This document shows positions 1 to 8,603 of a stretch of DNA of 64,000 nt, piece after piece; position 1 is the first letter of the stretch; every line of letters begins with the position of its first letter. Source of the stretch: Bacillota bacterium (GTDB taxonomy: Bacteria; Bacillota; Clostridia; Christensenellales; SZUA-584); assembly GCA_023410595.1 (NCBI GenBank), contig JAEYPO010000034.1:62001-126000 (forward strand). Direction: 5' to 3'. Below the pieces are notes generated by a model. The model had not been told where the DNA came from. It saw only the letters and a program-made list of their open reading frames with translations, and searched no databases. Made by a program: the position numbers and the translations under genes.

Positions 1-56
1 ATAAGCGGCTTTATCATGCCATGTATCTGATATTTTAACGCAGCTTTAAGTTTCAT
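1..56 (-). CDS. ABC transporter permease, N-terminal fragment (runs off window)
   Basis: An ATG at 56 (minus strand) follows a strong AAAGGAGAAAG ribosome site and opens a frame that continues past the window edge. The 18 visible residues begin MKLKAALKYQIHGM. It starts 12 bases after the stop of the ATP-binding gene upstream, so it belongs to the same GntR-ABC operon. In YtrA/YtrB-type operons the gene in this place encodes the membrane permease, and this is the inferred role. Too little sequence is visible to show a membrane segment or a family. Confidence 0.6.
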   Translation of the reverse strand, partial: MKLKAALKYQIHGMIKPL

Positions 57-68
57 TTTCTTTCTCCT

Positions 69-920
69 TTAAGCGTTTGTGAGATGTATAAACAGGTTCT
101 GCAGGCTCATGCCCGATGCTTCCAGTCCTTCGGGCATGGAAGGTTTGTCGGGCTTCTCGAGTATGTAGGCGCTCTTTATTCCGCCCAGTACGTCCGCTCC
201 CAGCACATTCCTGCCGCGTATAAACTCGTCTACCTTACCCTGCGGCCCTGTTACCGTGTACCCCCGCGAGATAAGGCTTTGTGTGTCTTCCTGAAGCAGT
301 ATCTCGCCTTTTTTTATGATGACGACGTTTTCTATTACGTCCGCCGCTTCTTCAATCAGGTGAGTGGATATTATTATCGTTCTCGGCTTCTCGCTGTAAT
401 TTAGCAGCAATTCCTTGTAAAACAGGTCGCGGAAATTTGCGTCGAGCCCAAGCACCGGCTCGTCAAGCAGCAGTATTGGCGCGTTGCAGGATAGCGCGAC
501 TATTACCTGAAATATAGACTCGTATCCCTTTGACAGCTCTCTAACCTTCTTTTTCAGGTTGAGTTGAAACTTATCCGCAAGGCGGCAGGCGTAATCCATA
601 TCCATTTGAGGATAAAATTCTTTTGACCACTTGAAGACTTCTTTTATTTTCATAGTCGGAAGATAAAGCGAACTCTCTCCCATACAATACACTTTGGAAA
701 GTACGGCGTCGCTTTCATAAACGCTCTCGCCGTCTATCGTTATCTCTCCTTCCGTGGGGAAAAGCTTGTTAGTAATAAGGTTTAGCAGCGTCGTTTTTCC
801 CGCCCCGTTCCTGCCTAAAAGTCCGTAGATTTTATTGTCCCCGAACGTTACGGAAACGTTCTTCAGCGCCAGCGTGTCGGCAAACTGTTTTGTAATGTTT
901 TTAACTTCTATTCTGTTCAT
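69..920 (-). CDS. ABC transporter ATP-binding protein (YtrB-like)
   Basis: A 283-residue ABC ATPase that would power a membrane exporter. Visible motifs are Walker A GRNGAGKT (about residues 36-43), a signature LSKGYE (about 128; LSKGY instead of LSGGQ, as often in YtrB/BcrA-type ATPases), Walker B ILLLDEP followed by a D-loop GLDA, and the switch histidine in STHLIEE. The ATG at 920 overlaps the stop of the GntR gene by 4 bases (ATGA), which suggests translational coupling. The permease gene follows 12 bases downstream. The GntR-ATPase-permease arrangement resembles the cell-envelope-stress operons ytr of Bacillus; the transported substrate cannot be told from sequence. Confidence 0.93.
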   Translation of the reverse strand: MNRIEVKNITKQFADTLALKNVSVTFGDNKIYGLLGRNGAGKTTLLNLITNKLFPTEGEITIDGESVYESDAVLSKVYCMGESSLYLPTMKIKEVFKWSKEFYPQMDMDYACRLADKFQLNLKKKVRELSKGYESIFQVIVALSCNAPILLLDEPVLGLDANFRDLFYKELLLNYSEKPRTIIISTHLIEEAADVIENVVIIKKGEILLQEDTQSLISRGYTVTGPQGKVDEFIRGRNVLGADVLGGIKSAYILEKPDKPSMPEGLEASGMSLQNLFIHLTNA

Positions 921-1285
921 TTACTGTATCCCATCCTTACCATTTCGTTTATTTCTTCAGTAGTGATCTTAAGCTTGTTCGCCTCCGAAACAAGCGGGAT
1001 GACGTATTTTTCGTAGAACTGTCGTTTGCGCTTTTTTATTATCTTTTCCTGCGCGCCCTTTGAAACGAACATTCCTACCCCCCGTTTTTTGTATAGTATT
1101 CCTTCGTCGACAAGTATGCCGACGCCTTTAAGCACGGTGGCCGGGTTTACCTTGTACCGCACCGATATTTCCGTTGTAGAGGGCACCTGAGTTTCGCTCT
1201 CGTAAGCCCCGGAGATTACTGCGTTTTCAAGCTCTTCGGCTATCTGTATGAATATCGGCGTATCGCTTTCAAAATCAAGTATCAT
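917..1285 (-). CDS. GntR family transcriptional regulator (YtrA subfamily)
   Basis: A 122-residue one-domain regulator: winged helix-turn-helix of the GntR type (IFIQIAEELENAVISG, then VPSTTEISVRYKVNPATVLKG) followed by only about 45 residues. The short C-terminal tail, instead of a large effector domain, is typical of the YtrA subfamily, which sits with ABC transporter genes, as here. It is first in its operon and overlaps the ATPase by 4 bases. The start ATG has a GGAGTG ribosome site. Its promoter (1320-1348) covers a GTTA...TAAC-flanked partial palindrome just downstream of the -10 box, a natural place for autorepression. The ligand is unknown. Confidence 0.9.
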   Translation of the reverse strand: MILDFESDTPIFIQIAEELENAVISGAYESETQVPSTTEISVRYKVNPATVLKGVGILVDEGILYKKRGVGMFVSKGAQEKIIKKRKRQFYEKYVIPLVSEANKLKITTEEINEMVRMGYSK

Positions 1286-1319
1286 TATTCACTCCGTCGG
1301 TTAACTACTTATGCAACTA

Positions 1320-1348
1320 ACTATAGCGCTTATTCCACGTCTTGTCAA
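1320..1348 (-). promoter_or_regulatory. Sigma-A promoter of the GntR-ABC operon
   Basis: On the minus strand TTGACA (1343-1348) is followed after exactly 17 bases by TATAGT (1320-1325). The sequence just downstream (about 1299-1320) is a partial palindrome with GTTA and TAAC arms, a candidate operator for the GntR protein encoded by the first gene. The promoter is seen directly; the operator is inferred. Confidence 0.75.
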
Positions 1349-1396
1349 TAACTTTTTTGATTTTAGATTATACTATTACCTGGGTCTAATTTTTTA

Positions 1397-1424
1397 TTGC
1401 TTTTTAGGTTATTTGTGATATTAT
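1397..1424 (+). promoter_or_regulatory. Probable promoter of the polyamine operon
   Basis: TTGCTT (1397-1402) and TATTAT (1419-1424) are 16 bases apart and lie about 33 bases before the speD start. The -35 box matches the consensus only in part, so this is a moderate call. Confidence 0.45.
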
Positions 1425-1456
1425 TTCATCAAAACTATTAAGGACGTGATACAGAA

Positions 1457-2260
1457 TTGGAGAAAAAAATTACGCTTTATGGATTTAATAATCTCACTAA
1501 ATCCTTAAGCTTCAATATTTATGACGTATGTTATGCGGAATCCCAGAAAGATAAGAACGATTATCTTATTTATATAGATGAACAATACAACTCGGAACGA
1601 CTGACGAATATACTCTGTACGGTCACTGATATAATAGGCGCACATGTGCTCAACATCTCTAAGCAGGACTATGAGCCGCAGGGAGCAAGCGCGGCGATAC
1701 TCATAAGCGAAGAAGCTATATCCGTAAATGTGATAGACCCGAGCTGCAATAAAGGCAATATAGTATTTGAAAAAGACAGCGTTGTCGCGCATCTTGACAA
1801 GAGCCACGTAACGGTGCATACCTACCCTGAGTTCCATCCCGAAAAGGACATCACGACTTTCAGGGTCGATATTGACGTATCCACATGCGGCAAGATCTCC
1901 CCTTTAAAAGCGCTCGATTTTCTTATTTCCAGTTTCGATTCGGATATTATTTCTATCGATTACCGCGTTCGCGGTTTTACGCGCGACGTTAATGGCAATA
2001 AATACTATATCGACCATGAGATTAATTCGATACAGAATTTTATCAACAAGGAGACGCTGGGCGAATATGACGCCATCGACGTAAACGTTTACCAGTCGAA
2101 TATCTTTCATACAAAAATGATCAGGAAGGAAATCGATCTTAACAATTATCTTTTTAACACCGACGTATACACATTGAAGCCTGAGAAAAGGCGTGAGATA
2201 AGAGATAAGCTATACAGAGAGATGATTGAGATATACTATGGAACGAACATCTATAAGTGA
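1457..2260 (+). CDS. speD: S-adenosylmethionine decarboxylase proenzyme
   Basis: A 267-residue AdoMet decarboxylase of the long, E. coli-like class. It supplies decarboxylated AdoMet, the aminopropyl donor for spermidine synthase (speE, third gene of this operon). The proenzyme cuts itself at a Lys-Ser bond to create the pyruvoyl group; the motif DKSHVTVHTYPE (K115-S116) is present. Further family hallmarks are STCGKISPLKALD, DYRVRGFTRDVNG and DHEINSIQNF. The chosen start is TTG at 1457, with AAGGA about 12 bases upstream; no nearer ATG keeps the family N-terminus. First gene of the operon. Confidence 0.96.
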   Translation: MEKKITLYGFNNLTKSLSFNIYDVCYAESQKDKNDYLIYIDEQYNSERLTNILCTVTDIIGAHVLNISKQDYEPQGASAAILISEEAISVNVIDPSCNKGNIVFEKDSVVAHLDKSHVTVHTYPEFHPEKDITTFRVDIDVSTCGKISPLKALDFLISSFDSDIISIDYRVRGFTRDVNGNKYYIDHEINSIQNFINKETLGEYDAIDVNVYQSNIFHTKMIRKEIDLNNYLFNTDVYTLKPEKRREIRDKLYREMIEIYYGTNIYK

Positions 2261-3725
2261 CAGGCAGAACGATTCGGATTACAGAAACCGCCAGTCCAGA
2301 ACGCCTATAGAAACCGCGCTTCTCCAATATAAAAAACGGCGCGTCGTACCGTTTGACGTTCCGGGGCACAAGCAGGGGCGCGGAACTCCCGAATTGAAAG
2401 AATTCCTGGGTGAAAAGTGCGTCTCGATAGACGTAAATTCGATGAAATGCCTTGACAACCTTTGTCATCCCGTATCCGTTATCAAAGAAGCCGAAGAGCT
2501 TGCCGCGGAAGCGTTCGGCTGCGATAACGTATTTTTTTTGGTAGGCGGCACTACGTCATCCGTTCAGGCTATGATACTGGGCTGCTGCGCCGAGAATGAT
2601 AAGATAATAATGCCGAGGAATGTACACAGAAGCGCTATCAACGCCGTTATACTCTGCGGAGCCGTGCCCGTTTACGTCAATCCCGGCATAAATTCAGAGC
2701 TGGGCATACCGCTTGGCATGACGCTCGAGGCCGTGGAAAAGGCCATACTTGAAAATCCCGACGCGAAAGCCGTATTCGTCAACAACCCCACATATTACGG
2801 CATATGCTCCGACCTTGCGGGCATTATAAAGCTCGCACACAGCCATGGCATGCTCGTGCTGGCCGACGAGGCTCACGGCACGCATTTTTATTTTCACGAC
2901 GATCTTCCGGCAGCCGCCATGCATTTAGGAGCGGATATGGCGGCGGTAAGCGTGCACAAGACGGGCGGCTCGCTCACGCAAAGCTCGCTGCTGCTGTTAA
3001 ACAGCGCGCGCGTTAACCCCGACCACATGCGCGTTGTGATTAACCTTACGCAAACGACGAGCGGCTCATACCTGCTGCTGTCTTCGCTCGACATCGCAAG
3101 AAAGAACCTCGCGCTCAACGGCAGGGCAATGTTCGACAAAGTGCTGGAGCTAGCAGAATACGCGCGCAAAGAGATAAACGATATCGGCGGTTACTATGCT
3201 TTCGCCGATGAAATAAAAGGACCTGCCGTTGCGGACTTTGACCGCACTAAGCTCAGCATAAACACCATCAAGCTCGGGCTTGCCGGGTTTGAGGTGTACG
3301 ATATTCTGCGCGACGAGTATTCGATACAGGTGGAATTCGGAGACGTCGCCAACTTCCTTGCAATATTATCGGTGGGCGACACTACGCTTGCCATAGAGCG
3401 GCTCGTAGCTTCGCTTGCTGAGATAAAGCGCTTAAAATCCGGGCAGCACAGCGGCATGTTCGACCATGAGTACATAACCCCCATAGTAAAGGTGTCGCCC
3501 GAAAAAGCGTTTTACGCGCGAAAAAAAAGCGTGCCTCTTAAGGAGAGCATAGACGCGATAAGCGGCGATTTCGTGATGTGCTATCCCCCCGGCATACCCA
3601 TAATAGCGCCGGGCGAGGTGATAACAAAAGAAATAATCAGATATATACTTTACGCAAAGGAAAAGGGCGCGCTGCTTACTGGCGCCGAAGATATGAGCCT
3701 TAAAAAGATAAATATACTTGTATAA
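2238..3725 (+). CDS. speA: Orn/Lys/Arg decarboxylase (probable arginine decarboxylase)
   Basis: A 495-residue PLP enzyme of the aminotransferase-fold Orn/Lys/Arg decarboxylase family. The PLP lysine lies in SVHKTGGSLTQSS (about K241), preceded by the cofactor-binding ADEAHGTH. The substrate is not given by sequence, but an agmatinase gene in the same operon makes arginine to agmatine the most likely reaction. The ATG at 2238 is preferred; a TTG at 2226 would add four residues. Both lie inside the end of speD (overlap 23-35 bases), so translation is coupled. At 495 residues it is the short form without the N-terminal wing domain of the large inducible enterobacterial decarboxylases. Confidence 0.9.
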   Translation: MERTSISDRQNDSDYRNRQSRTPIETALLQYKKRRVVPFDVPGHKQGRGTPELKEFLGEKCVSIDVNSMKCLDNLCHPVSVIKEAEELAAEAFGCDNVFFLVGGTTSSVQAMILGCCAENDKIIMPRNVHRSAINAVILCGAVPVYVNPGINSELGIPLGMTLEAVEKAILENPDAKAVFVNNPTYYGICSDLAGIIKLAHSHGMLVLADEAHGTHFYFHDDLPAAAMHLGADMAAVSVHKTGGSLTQSSLLLLNSARVNPDHMRVVINLTQTTSGSYLLLSSLDIARKNLALNGRAMFDKVLELAEYARKEINDIGGYYAFADEIKGPAVADFDRTKLSINTIKLGLAGFEVYDILRDEYSIQVEFGDVANFLAILSVGDTTLAIERLVASLAEIKRLKSGQHSGMFDHEYITPIVKVSPEKAFYARKKSVPLKESIDAISGDFVMCYPPGIPIIAPGEVITKEIIRYILYAKEKGALLTGAEDMSLKKINILV

Positions 3726-3737
3726 CGGAGATAAAAA

Positions 3738-4595
3738 ATGGAACTTTGGTACACGGAAGAGCATACTGAATCAGTACGATTCTCAATAAAGGTGAAAAGG
3801 CAGCTTTACAGCGGCGAAAGCGATTTCCAGCGAATCGACGTGTTTGATTCGGAAGAATTCGGGCTTTTTATGACGCTGGACGGCCTTATGATGGTAACGG
3901 AAAAAGACGAGTTCATATACCACGACATGATAGTGCACGTGCCCATGGCCGCTAAGCCTGACGTTAAAAACGTACTCGTTATAGGCGCGGGCGACGGCGG
4001 CACAGTAAGAGAGCTTACAAAGTATAATACCATCGAGCATATAGATATGGTGGAGATAGACAAAAAGGTAGTGGACGTCTGCCTTGAATATCTCCCCTCG
4101 CTTACATGCTGCCTTAAAGATGAGCGCGTGCGTATACACTATGAGGACGGACTTAAGTTCGTTCGCTCCAAGCATAACTTATACGATCTCATTATAGTCG
4201 ATTCTACCGACCCGTTCGGCCCCGGCGAAGGCCTGTTTACCAAGGAGTTTTACGGCAACTGTTACAACGCTCTGACTGAAGATGGCATACTTGTCAACCA
4301 GCACGAAAGCCCGTATTATTCTGCCTACGCCAACAACATGAGAAGGGCGCACGCAAGAATAAACGAGTTCTTCCCTATCTGCCGCGTGTATCAGGCGCAT
4401 ATCCCAACCTATCCTTCCGGTCACTGGCTGTTCGGTTTTGCCTCAAAAACAATAGATCCTATAGAAAATCTTGACGAACAAGGCTGGAACGCGCTCGGCA
4501 TAAAAACGAGATATTACAATACCGATCTTCATAAAGGATCGTTCTCACTGCCCAATTACGTAATAGAAATGCTGGAGAATCTCGAATATGAATAA
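3738..4595 (+). CDS. speE: Spermidine synthase (polyamine aminopropyltransferase)
   Basis: A 285-residue enzyme that transfers the aminopropyl group from decarboxylated AdoMet to putrescine. Its length is usual for the family. The nucleotide site GAGDGGT (about residues 83-89) and the catalytic/putrescine-binding segment DSTDPFGPGEGLF (from D155) are intact. The N-terminal small beta domain is present (GLFMTLDGLMMVTEKDEFIYHDM). The ATG follows GGAG at 7 bases. It lies 12 bases after the decarboxylase and overlaps speB by 8 bases, so the four genes form one tight operon. Confidence 0.96.
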   Translation: MELWYTEEHTESVRFSIKVKRQLYSGESDFQRIDVFDSEEFGLFMTLDGLMMVTEKDEFIYHDMIVHVPMAAKPDVKNVLVIGAGDGGTVRELTKYNTIEHIDMVEIDKKVVDVCLEYLPSLTCCLKDERVRIHYEDGLKFVRSKHNLYDLIIVDSTDPFGPGEGLFTKEFYGNCYNALTEDGILVNQHESPYYSAYANNMRRAHARINEFFPICRVYQAHIPTYPSGHWLFGFASKTIDPIENLDEQGWNALGIKTRYYNTDLHKGSFSLPNYVIEMLENLEYE

Positions 4596-5436
4596 TACGG
4601 CTCTTACGTTTATATCCTGCGACAACAAATACAAGGAATCCACAATAGTCATATTCGGCGCTCCGTTTGACGGCACTACGTCGTTCCACCCCGGCACGCG
4701 CTTTGCGCCCCAGGCGATGCGCAGCGCAAGCGACGGAGGAATTGAAACGTACAGCATCCACCAGAACAGGGACCTTTCCGATATCAAGGCGTGCGATATT
4801 GGCAACCTTACGATGCCCATAGGCAACTCGCAGCAGGCTATGAAGCTGATAGAAAAAACGGCCGCGAAGATAGCCCAGGACGAAAAGATACCCGTAATGC
4901 TGGGCGGCGAACATCTGGTGACATTAGGCGCCGTTCGCCCTCTCGCCGCCAAATACCCTGACTTGCATGTAATACATTTTGACGCGCATTCCGACCTGCG
5001 CGACAAATATTTCGGCCAGAAGCTCTCGCACGCAACCGTCATGCGCCGCGTATGGGATATCGTAGGCGACGGGCGTATATTCCAGTACGGCATACGTTCG
5101 GGAGAGCGTGAAGAAGTCGAGTGGAGCAAATCCCACGTCTATACAAACTTTTTCAACTGCAACAACTTAGATTATGCCATAAAAACGATTAAAGACAGGC
5201 CATGTTATCTTTCCATAGACCTTGACGTGCTCGATTCGTCTGTGTTGCCGGGCACAGGTACGCCGGAAGCGGGCGGCATAAGCTTTAACGAGCTTATTGA
5301 GAGCATATTTGCGCTGTCCGGGCTGAATATTGTGGGCGCGGACATAAACGAGCTCTCCCCCCACTACGACGCCAGCGGCGGCTCTACTCTCGTAGCCTGC
5401 AAAGTGCTGCGCGAACTGCTGCTCATGCTTGGATGA
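4588..5436 (+). CDS. speB: Agmatinase (ureohydrolase family)
   Basis: A 282-residue ureohydrolase that would convert agmatine to putrescine and urea. The two-manganese site is complete: GGEHL (H109), FDAHSD (D132, H134, D136) and SIDLDVLD (D211, D213). The neighbouring decarboxylase and spermidine synthase favour agmatinase over arginase or formiminoglutamase. The start codon lies inside speE (8-base overlap). With speA it completes the arginine-agmatine-putrescine route; no N-carbamoylputrescine pathway gene is seen. A strong terminator follows within 25 bases. Confidence 0.92.
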   Translation: MNNTALTFISCDNKYKESTIVIFGAPFDGTTSFHPGTRFAPQAMRSASDGGIETYSIHQNRDLSDIKACDIGNLTMPIGNSQQAMKLIEKTAAKIAQDEKIPVMLGGEHLVTLGAVRPLAAKYPDLHVIHFDAHSDLRDKYFGQKLSHATVMRRVWDIVGDGRIFQYGIRSGEREEVEWSKSHVYTNFFNCNNLDYAIKTIKDRPCYLSIDLDVLDSSVLPGTGTPEAGGISFNELIESIFALSGLNIVGADINELSPHYDASGGSTLVACKVLRELLLMLG

Positions 5437-5457
5437 TAAAATTTATTTAAGCACAAC

Positions 5458-5490
5458 AATACCGCACCCAACGGATGCGGTATTTTGTTT
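5458..5490 (+). terminator. Intrinsic terminator of the polyamine operon
   Basis: A 9-bp perfect stem AATACCGCA / TGCGGTATT (5458-5466, 5476-5484) with a 9-base loop runs into TTTTGTTT, 21 bases after the speB stop. Confidence 0.88.
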
Positions 5491-5537
5491 GCTGTAAAAG
5501 CCCTTGGTTCAGGCTGATTCAATAAACGAGATAACGC

Positions 5538-6236
5538 TCAGGAAACTATATCGCCCTTATAGCTAATCAGCGAAGCGTCGTGTACGCCGGGTATGGCAGA
5601 AAACGCGTCTATCATGCCGACTTCGCTTTCCTTTATGTTCATCTCAATAGTGAGCTCCATAGTGCCCTGCGATACGACCTTGGATTTAAGCCTGCCCTGC
5701 GGCAGCCTGCGCAGTACGTTTTGCACTTCTTTTTTCACGCTCTCGTCAAATCGCAGCACGAGCATGAAAGGAAAGTTCTTTTTCGATTTGAAAAGATTCC
5801 ACAGAAGCAGCAGCACGCCTATTATGCCCGAAGCTATGAGCGCTATTATGTAAAGTTTAGTGCCCAGCGTTATGCCCGCGGCTATAGCCCAAAACATGAA
5901 TATAGTGTCGAGCATGTCTTTAACGGCCGTTCTGAACCTCACTATCGACAGCGCGCCCACCATGCCGAGAGCCACGATAAGATTAGTGGCTATAGGCAGT
6001 ATCACCATAGTCGTCACCATGGTTAGCATCACGAGAGAAGTGCCGAAGCTTTTTGCGTATATCACGCCCCCAAACGTAAGCCGGTAGATAATATAAATAA
6101 ATATTCCTATTACGAATGCCAGCCCCAAAGCAATAATCACATCGGTAAACGACAATTCGGCTGTGAACGTGAAATCATCAAGTATACTCTTCTTGATGAT
6201 ATCCGTAGCCAATTTAACATCGAGTCCGCCGCCCAT
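5538..6236 (-). CDS. DUF4956 domain membrane protein
   Basis: A 232-residue protein with about four membrane segments in residues 25-160, including GLAFVIGIFIYIIYRL and LYIIALIASGIIGVLLLLW, and a soluble C-terminal part of about 65 residues. The loop GMVGALSIVRFRTAVKD between membrane segments is the hallmark of DUF4956. Members are usually encoded beside VTC-domain (polyphosphate polymerase-like) proteins, as here: the VTC gene ends 14 bases upstream. The biochemical role is unknown; a membrane partner of the VTC protein is the reasonable inference. The ATG has GGAGG at 9 bases. Confidence 0.88.
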   Translation of the reverse strand: MGGGLDVKLATDIIKKSILDDFTFTAELSFTDVIIALGLAFVIGIFIYIIYRLTFGGVIYAKSFGTSLVMLTMVTTMVILPIATNLIVALGMVGALSIVRFRTAVKDMLDTIFMFWAIAAGITLGTKLYIIALIASGIIGVLLLLWNLFKSKKNFPFMLVLRFDESVKKEVQNVLRRLPQGRLKSKVVSQGTMELTIEMNIKESEVGMIDAFSAIPGVHDASLISYKGDIVS

Positions 6237-6249
6237 TTAAATAAACCTC

Positions 6250-7479
6250 CTAGTCAAACTTTCTGCAGATGACATACTTCGAGATAGCGCATCTGTCCGC
6301 AGCGTTAATATTATTTAGAACACGTTTAATGAATTCCGGCAAATATTTGTTGAACTTTACCTCAAGCACCATGAGCCCCGTATCGTACATGGGCATCACC
6401 GGCGCGTTCGGATCGAATATATCATTAAGCATGAGTCCGGCCCTTAGGTCTTTATCAAACGTGATTCTGCAGTTTTCAAACGGAGATACATAAGCTTCCC
6501 TCATATAGTCCACTAATACGCGCGGCCTTAAAAGGAATGCCTTCATCTCCATATACAGCTCTTTAGCGAGTTTTTCGTCTCTTTCTCTAAGAAAATCAAA
6601 CTCACCCGCTATTATGCTGTCATACTCGCTGTGTGTAAGGTCTATGCTTTCTTTGCCTATATACTGCCCTACCTTAAACTTCTTCTCGAATTTAATAGGC
6701 TTGTCCTGAAAATTGTATATCCTTATCCTGTATTTATATCTTGAGCCGTTGCCCGCTAGCTTTTCTCTTAAGGCCGTTTCGTGTATATCGTCAAAATAAA
6801 GGCTGCGAACATGGTACGAGCCGTTCTCGTCCGCGTTAGGGTCGGGCGACATCAGCGCTTTAAGCGCGCTTCTTAATACGATATAGTCCCTGTAGTTTAT
6901 GTAATATTTAAGCTCATGCCTTAAGGGCATCTTTATAGACCCCGCGCTTTCTTCCATCGCGGATATGTCCTTATAAGATTCATATTGAGCGGAGGCGCTT
7001 TTTGGCGCCCGCGGCGGCTGCTGCGCATAAGACCTTTTCGGCATTACGTTTTCAGAAAATACGTCGAGCCCTTCGTCATTCTCATGCTTAACTTCCGGTT
7101 TTGCACTTTCTGAAAACATTTCAGGCTGTTTGGGCTTTACTCTGGCAGCATCCTTGCGCGTTTCATGCCTTTTTCCCATATCTCCGGCGGATTTGCGCGG
7201 CTTTCTTTTTTCTTCAGTCTCACGCCTTTGAATATTCAGCTCGTCGGGAAACTCACGCCGCGCTGATTTTTGATCACGGGTGTCATTGAAAGAATATAAA
7301 CCCGTCTCACGCGTTTGCGGCGAGCTTGTACTGCTCTTCCTTCCCGAAGCTGGCTCTATGGGTATGTTTAATGTACTCTTCGGATTGAAATCCCGCTGTG
7401 ACAGCGGCTGTAGGTTATGCTGTTTTACAAGCGGCGTCTCTTTCTTTAGTTTTTTGAAAATATCTTCGTCTTTCGCCAT
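6250..7479 (-). CDS. VTC-domain protein (polyphosphate polymerase-like)
   Basis: A 409-residue protein. The C-terminal 240 residues form a VTC domain, the tunnel-fold domain that makes polyphosphate from ATP in yeast Vtc4. Basic and acidic tunnel motifs are visible: LRHELKYYI, YHVRSLYFDD, YKYRIRIYN, KFEKKFKVGQYIGKES, RPRVLVDYMREAY and LEVKFNKYLP. About 165 N-terminal residues are low-complexity, rich in Lys, Arg, Pro and Ser, and probably disordered. The ATG at 7479 (GGAG 11 bases upstream) is chosen because the open frame before it overlaps the upstream gene without a ribosome site. Flanked by DUF4956 and lamin-tail genes. Polyphosphate synthesis in this bacterial form is an inference. Confidence 0.85.
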   Translation of the reverse strand: MAKDEDIFKKLKKETPLVKQHNLQPLSQRDFNPKSTLNIPIEPASGRKSSTSSPQTRETGLYSFNDTRDQKSARREFPDELNIQRRETEEKRKPRKSAGDMGKRHETRKDAARVKPKQPEMFSESAKPEVKHENDEGLDVFSENVMPKRSYAQQPPRAPKSASAQYESYKDISAMEESAGSIKMPLRHELKYYINYRDYIVLRSALKALMSPDPNADENGSYHVRSLYFDDIHETALREKLAGNGSRYKYRIRIYNFQDKPIKFEKKFKVGQYIGKESIDLTHSEYDSIIAGEFDFLRERDEKLAKELYMEMKAFLLRPRVLVDYMREAYVSPFENCRITFDKDLRAGLMLNDIFDPNAPVMPMYDTGLMVLEVKFNKYLPEFIKRVLNNINAADRCAISKYVICRKFD

Positions 7480-7550
7480 ATAAGAACTTTCTCCAAGGTT
7501 ATTGCACATATATTCAGATTTAATCCTATACCTGCGGTTTTCTTTACCGC

Positions 7551-8603
7551 CTATGCCCCGCCGTTTTGAGCGCCGGGAGAAGGCGCAGTCGTAAGCTCCC
7601 ATTCGGCAGTGTACGCGCCGTCTCCGCCAATTTTCCGCGCATATGCGGTCTTCGGCGGTATCTCTTTTATGCTTACCTGATCAAGTATATATCCCGCCGT
7701 GTCGCAAAGCGTTATCGTCTCTTTGTAAGCCGACACGCGAAAGTTAGTGTGTATCGCCTTCGCCGCAACGTCGGTTAAGTTTTTGTCCTCTCCCGACGCG
7801 AACACGACGAGATATTCCCCCGGCCCTATCGTAACCTCGGGGAACTTCCACTTAAGAACCTTAAGAGGATCGTCCGAAAGGCCATAGCCGCTTAAGTTTA
7901 TTGCCTCGGCTGAGCCGTTATACAACTCTATATAATCGCTCGCGCTGCCGCTATTATCCACATACGCCGTCGTATTCAAAGGATTTATCTCCGTAATTAT
8001 AAGCTGGGAGCCCTCCTTTATCCTGCTCTTAAGGAACGAAGCGTAGCCTTCCTCGCTGTTGGGGAAACCGGGCGTCGGCTTGTCAAATGCAGCAAATTGA
8101 GCCGCATCGGAGGACCTGCCCAAGGATATATTCTCTGTCTGAGCGTCGTATTCGACCTTGTCCGCCATCTTGCCGTCGGGGCCAAACAGGTATACCCCGC
8201 CGCCCGATGAACTCAGCTTGAAGTTTGTATGCTGATAAACAGCGTTTTTATCGGATACGTTATTTCCGGACGCGAACACTATCATATACTCGCCGGGCTT
8301 AAGTATTACGCCTGGGAACTGCCACTTCGCGGATTTGCTTTCGTCCGACAGCCCGTATCCCGACAAGTCGGCATTATCGCCGGTATTATTATATATTTCG
8401 ATCCAATCGCTGTATATTCCCGTTTCGTCGGGCAGTACGGCGCTGTTTGACGCTAAGAATTCGTTTATTACGACGGCATAACCGGATGCATCGGGAGCCG
8501 TGCCGGCTCCTGTTCCGGTCCCCTGGCTGTTTATGTATAAAAAAATGCCCGCCGCAACCGCAGCGATGATTACGATTGACAGCACACCTTTTAAAATCTT
8601 CAA
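7551..8603 (-). CDS. Membrane-anchored protein with two lamin-tail domains
   Basis: A 350-residue protein with an N-terminal membrane anchor (residues 4-24, VLSIVIIAAVAAGIFLYI) and two lamin-tail domains: about 45-150 (VINEFLASNSAVLPDETG ... DWIEIYN ... LSGYGLSDE) and about 200-330 (IITEINPLN ... DYIELYNGS ... LSGYGLSDD). In bacteria such immunoglobulin-like domains occur in exported surface proteins, often joined to CotH kinases or nucleases. No enzyme domain is present here. The TTG start has AAAAGGAG at 9 bases. It is first in a run with the VTC and DUF4956 genes (gap 71 bases), so it may be the extracellular part of that system. Confidence 0.82.
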   Translation of the reverse strand: MKILKGVLSIVIIAAVAAGIFLYINSQGTGTGAGTAPDASGYAVVINEFLASNSAVLPDETGIYSDWIEIYNNTGDNADLSGYGLSDESKSAKWQFPGVILKPGEYMIVFASGNNVSDKNAVYQHTNFKLSSSGGGVYLFGPDGKMADKVEYDAQTENISLGRSSDAAQFAAFDKPTPGFPNSEEGYASFLKSRIKEGSQLIITEINPLNTTAYVDNSGSASDYIELYNGSAEAINLSGYGLSDDPLKVLKWKFPEVTIGPGEYLVVFASGEDKNLTDVAAKAIHTNFRVSAYKETITLCDTAGYILDQVSIKEIPPKTAYARKIGGDGAYTAEWELTTAPSPGAQNGGA

